DNA of 5,444 nucleotides. Source: an uncultured Streptococcus sp. (GTDB taxonomy: Bacteria > Bacillota > Bacilli > Lactobacillales > Streptococcaceae). Each line of letters opens with the position of its first letter. Within the stretch, counting starts at the first letter, position 1. The stretch lies in NCBI GenBank assembly GCA_934229725.1, contig CAKQDX010000028.1, positions 1-5,444 of the forward strand. The letters run 5' to 3'. This document shows positions 3,243 through 5,444 of this stretch, piece after piece. Made by a program: the position numbers and the translations under genes. The notes under the pieces were generated by a model, which was not told where the DNA came from, made no database searches, and saw only the letters and a program-made list of their open reading frames with translations.

Positions 3243-5444
3243 AAGTTTGTAAACGTAAGTTACGTTCTTATCACCTTCGATAACTTTACCAGTTACTGGG
3301 TCAGTTGTAGTCAAGTGACCATCACCATCAACTTTACCTACTGGATAGTTACCTTGTGGTACCAATTCATAGACTTTACCATCTGCAGTAACGATTGTCT
3401 TAGGACGGTTATCAATTACTGTATCATAATGTTTACCTACTGGTTGTTTAGATTCATCTGTAACAGATTGTTTGATAGTGTTACCATTTTCATCTACATA
3501 GTGAACGTATACATTACCCTTAGGTTGTGCTGGTTGTTCTTTAAGTTTGTAGATGTAAGTAACATCTTTACGTCCTTCGATAACTTTACCAGTTGTAGCG
3601 TCTGATGACTCAAGGTGACCTTGTCCATCAACCTTACCTACAGTATAGTTACCAGCTGGAACCAATTCATATGTCTTACCATTGTATTTGATTTCTTTTG
3701 GACGGTTATCAATTACTGTATCGTAGTCTTTATCGACTGGTTGATCTTTTTCATCAGTAACGTCAGTCTTGATTGTGTTACCTTCAGTATCTTTATAGTG
3801 AACGTAAACGTCACCTTTCACTTCTTTATAAACGTAAGTAACGATTGAACGAGGTTTCTCAACTTTACCTTTAGTTGGGTCAGAAGATTCAAGGTGTCCA
3901 TCCTTATCAACTTTACCTACTGGGTAATCACCTTTTGGTACGATCTTGTATGTCTTACCATCTGGAGTCTTGATTGTCTTAGGTTTTTCACCTTCCTCAG
4001 TTGTGTTATATGGAGTGTCATATGGTGAGTTTGGTGTGTCTTGACGAGGTTTCTTGATTTCTTTACCTTTTTCGTTTACGTAAGTGATGATGACGTCACC
4101 TTCTTTAGGTTTCGTTGGATCTTCTTTAAGTTTGTAAACGTAAGTAACATTCTTATCACCTTCGATGACTTTACCTGTTGTAGCATCATCACCTGTCCAG
4201 TGACCTTGTTCGTCGACTTGACCTACTTTGTAGTTACCTGCTGGTACCAATTCGTATGTCTTACCTTGGAATTCGATTTCTTTTGGACGATTGTCAATAA
4301 CTGTGTCGTAGTCTTTACCAACTGGTTGTGCCAATTCATCAGTTACTGAATCTTTAATGATATTACCTTCAGTATCTACATAGTGAACGTATACATTACC
4401 CTTAGGTTGTGCTGGTTGTTCTTTGAGTTGGTATACGTAAGTAACGTTCTTATCACCTTCGATGACTTTACCTGTTGTAGCATCATCACCATTCCAGTGA
4501 CCTTGTTCGTCAACTTTACCTACTGGGTAGTTACCAGCTGGTACCAATTCGTATGTCTTACCTTGGAATTCGATTTCTTTTGGACGGTTGTCAATAACTG
4601 TGTCGTAGTCTTTATCAACTGGTTGATCTTTTTCATCAGTCACATCGTCTTTAATCTTGTTACCATTTACATCAACATAGTGAACGTAAACATTACCCTT
4701 CACTTCTTTATAAACGTAAGTGATTGTTGATTTAGGTTTTTCAACTTTACCTTTAATTGGATCTGATGATTCAAGGTGTCCGTCACCGTCAACTTTACCT
4801 ACTGGGTAATCACCTTTTGGTACGATCTTGTATGTCTTACCATCTGGAGTCTTGATTGTGTTAGGTTTCTCACCTTCCTCAGTTGTGTTATATGGTGTGT
4901 CATATGGTGAGTTTGGTGTATCTTGACGTGGTTTTTGGATTTCTTTACCATCATTTTCACGGATGTAAGTGATGATAACTTCACCAACTTTAGGAGTTTC
5001 ACTTTCAGACAATGATTGAGAAACTGATACAGATGTAGATTCTGAGCTAGAAAGTGATTCTGAAACTGAAGTTGATGTAGAAGTTGAAACTGAAAGACTA
5101 GCAGATGCAGAGTATGATTCAGAAGCTGATACTGATTCAGATACAGAAGTTGATTCTGATGTACTTGCTGATTCTGATGCAGATGCTGAAGCTGATGTGC
5201 TTGCTGATTCTGATGCAGATGCTGACTCAGAGGCACTTACTGATTCTGATGCAGAAACTGAAGCTGATGTGCTTGCTGATTCTGATGCAGACGCTGACTC
5301 AGATACACTTGCTGATTCTGATGCAGAAACTGAAGCTGATGTGCTTGCTGATTCTGATGCAGACGCTGACTCTGAAGCACTTGCTGATTCTGATGCAGAA
5401 ACTGAAGCTGATGTGCTTGCTGATTCTGATGCAGATGCTGAAGC
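2985..5444 (-). CDS. LPxTG cell-wall-anchored SRR-MucBP surface protein, C-terminal part (runs off right edge)
   Basis: The frame is open from the right edge (first full codon 5444-5442) to TAA at 2987-2985, giving 819 residues. A TTG at 5012 could look like a start, but the serine-rich frame continues without a break to the edge, so the true start lies outside. The visible order is a serine-rich stalk of about 145 residues, the junction SESETP, six MucBP-like domains of about 95-99 residues, a Pro/Lys/Thr linker, LPNTG, a hydrophobic segment and a KRKK tail. The protein would be fixed to peptidoglycan by sortase A. MucBP domains (Pfam PF06458) are associated with mucus binding in lactic acid bacteria, so adhesion to mucin or another glycoprotein is a reasonable but unproved role. 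The stalk is probably glycosylated. There is no Cys, and Trp occurs only in domains B1 and B2. The expected N-terminal part with signal peptide is missing from the window. Confidence 0.93.
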   Translation of the reverse strand, partial: ASASASESASTSASVSASESASASESASASESASTSASVSASESASVSESASASESASTSASVSASESVSASESASASESASTSASASASESASTSESTSVSESVSASESYSASASLSVSTSTSTSVSESLSSSESTSVSVSQSLSESETPKVGEVIITYIRENDGKEIQKPRQDTPNSPYDTPYNTTEEGEKPNTIKTPDGKTYKIVPKGDYPVGKVDGDGHLESSDPIKGKVEKPKSTITYVYKEVKGNVYVHYVDVNGNKIKDDVTDEKDQPVDKDYDTVIDNRPKEIEFQGKTYELVPAGNYPVGKVDEQGHWNGDDATTGKVIEGDKNVTYVYQLKEQPAQPKGNVYVHYVDTEGNIIKDSVTDELAQPVGKDYDTVIDNRPKEIEFQGKTYELVPAGNYKVGQVDEQGHWTGDDATTGKVIEGDKNVTYVYKLKEDPTKPKEGDVIITYVNEKGKEIKKPRQDTPNSPYDTPYNTTEEGEKPKTIKTPDGKTYKIVPKGDYPVGKVDKDGHLESSDPTKGKVEKPRSIVTYVYKEVKGDVYVHYKDTEGNTIKTDVTDEKDQPVDKDYDTVIDNRPKEIKYNGKTYELVPAGNYTVGKVDGQGHLESSDATTGKVIEGRKDVTYIYKLKEQPAQPKGNVYVHYVDENGNTIKQSVTDESKQPVGKHYDTVIDNRPKTIVTADGKVYELVPQGNYPVGKVDGDGHLTTTDPVTGKVIEGDKNVTYVYKLVDTTPEKPVTPTPGKPEQPTPAKPVDPAPKAPAKATPVTPAKPASEMTQLPNTGDESNVAATAALGLLATASGLALAAKRKKTEE
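3243..4991 (-). repeat. Six tandem MucBP-like domains in an A-B-B-A-B-B order
   Basis: In protein order the domains are A1 (4991-4701), B1 (4700-4404), B2 (4403-4107), A2 (4106-3819), B3 (3818-3522) and B4 (3521-3243). Type A begins with VIITY, has a PRQDTPNSPYDTPYNTTEEG stretch, then KTYKIVPKGDYPVGKVD and ends TYVYKEV. Type B begins VYVHYVD, has DYDTVIDNRPK, then KTYELVPAGNY and ends TGKVIEGDKNVTYVYKL. Both show the MucBP pattern of an initial beta strand with Y-D-x-x-G-N, a central Y-x-x-V-P and a closing TYVY. A1 and A2 share a run of about 70 nearly unbroken identical bases, so ABB has been duplicated as a block of about 0.88 kb. Confidence 0.85.
5013..5444 (-). repeat. Serine-rich stalk with a 72-bp (24-residue) period
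   Basis: The marker GAAGCTGATGTGCTTG on the plus strand recurs at 5188, 5260, 5332 and 5404, exactly 72 bases apart, and the array continues past the right edge. Each 72-base unit consists of two related 36-base halves that both contain CTTGCTGATTCTGATGCAGA or a close variant. The protein reads as alternating Ser with Ala, Glu, Thr and Val (ASVSASESAS, ASASESASTS). The part nearest the MucBP block (5013-5187) is degenerate. The unit differs in length and composition from the 54-base array of the left adhesin, so the two stalks are not simple copies. Confidence 0.9.

Noticed and set aside
3001..4730. Several plus-strand reading frames opposite the MucBP region, rich in Phe, Val, Thr and Cys
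   Set aside because: Each is the antisense of the repeated MucBP domains and recurs once per domain. The minus-strand frame is continuous with recognisable domains and LPNTG.
5010..5012. TTG at 5012 as start codon of a 675-residue MucBP protein
   Set aside because: It codes Leu within the serine-rich frame, which continues without a stop to the right edge. No ribosome binding site or signal peptide precedes it, and a wall-anchored protein needs one.
4799..5236. Minus-strand frame of 145 residues rich in His, Gln and Leu
   Set aside because: It is a frame-shifted reading of the serine-rich stalk and domain A1; the real frame runs straight through it.

Overview
The window suggests a low-GC Firmicute, most likely an oral or gut Streptococcus; the salivarius group is my guess. 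The reasons are a textbook streptococcal serine-rich-repeat (SRR) adhesin signal peptide, an LPNTG sortase signal, MucBP-type domains and A/T-rich intergenic DNA. The species cannot be fixed from this window. Everything coding lies on the minus strand, so the window reads biologically from right to left.

Right part (5444 to 2985, minus): the C-terminal 819 residues of a large cell-wall-anchored protein whose N-terminus lies beyond the right edge. In order it has a serine-rich stalk (24-residue units), six MucBP-like domains of two subtypes arranged A-B-B-A-B-B, a Pro/Lys/Thr-rich wall-spanning linker, LPNTG, a hydrophobic segment and a basic tail ending in TAA.

Middle (2984 to 2547): a 438-base intergenic region. 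It holds a strong hairpin terminator for the upstream gene, a long inverted repeat of unknown role, a candidate extended -10 promoter and a ribosome binding site for the next gene.

Left part (2546 to 1, minus): the N-terminal 848 residues of a second SRR adhesin, with its C-terminus beyond the left edge. It has a 90-residue accessory-Sec-type signal peptide (KxxKxGKxW motif, Gly/Ala-rich core, AQA cleavage site), a short SRR1, a non-repetitive region of about 277 residues (helical then beta-rich) that is the likely ligand-binding part, and SRR2 with 17 units of 18 residues still running at the edge.

The window therefore encodes two neighbouring surface adhesins. By family knowledge, both would be O-glycosylated on the serine repeats. 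The left one would be exported by SecA2/SecY2; the right one is anchored by sortase. No glycosyltransferase, Sec or sortase gene is visible. Nothing in the window points to a wholly new system. The most interesting points are the MucBP block placed between the SRR stalk and the wall, its ABB duplication with signs of domain-to-domain sequence exchange, and the unassigned binding region of the left adhesin.
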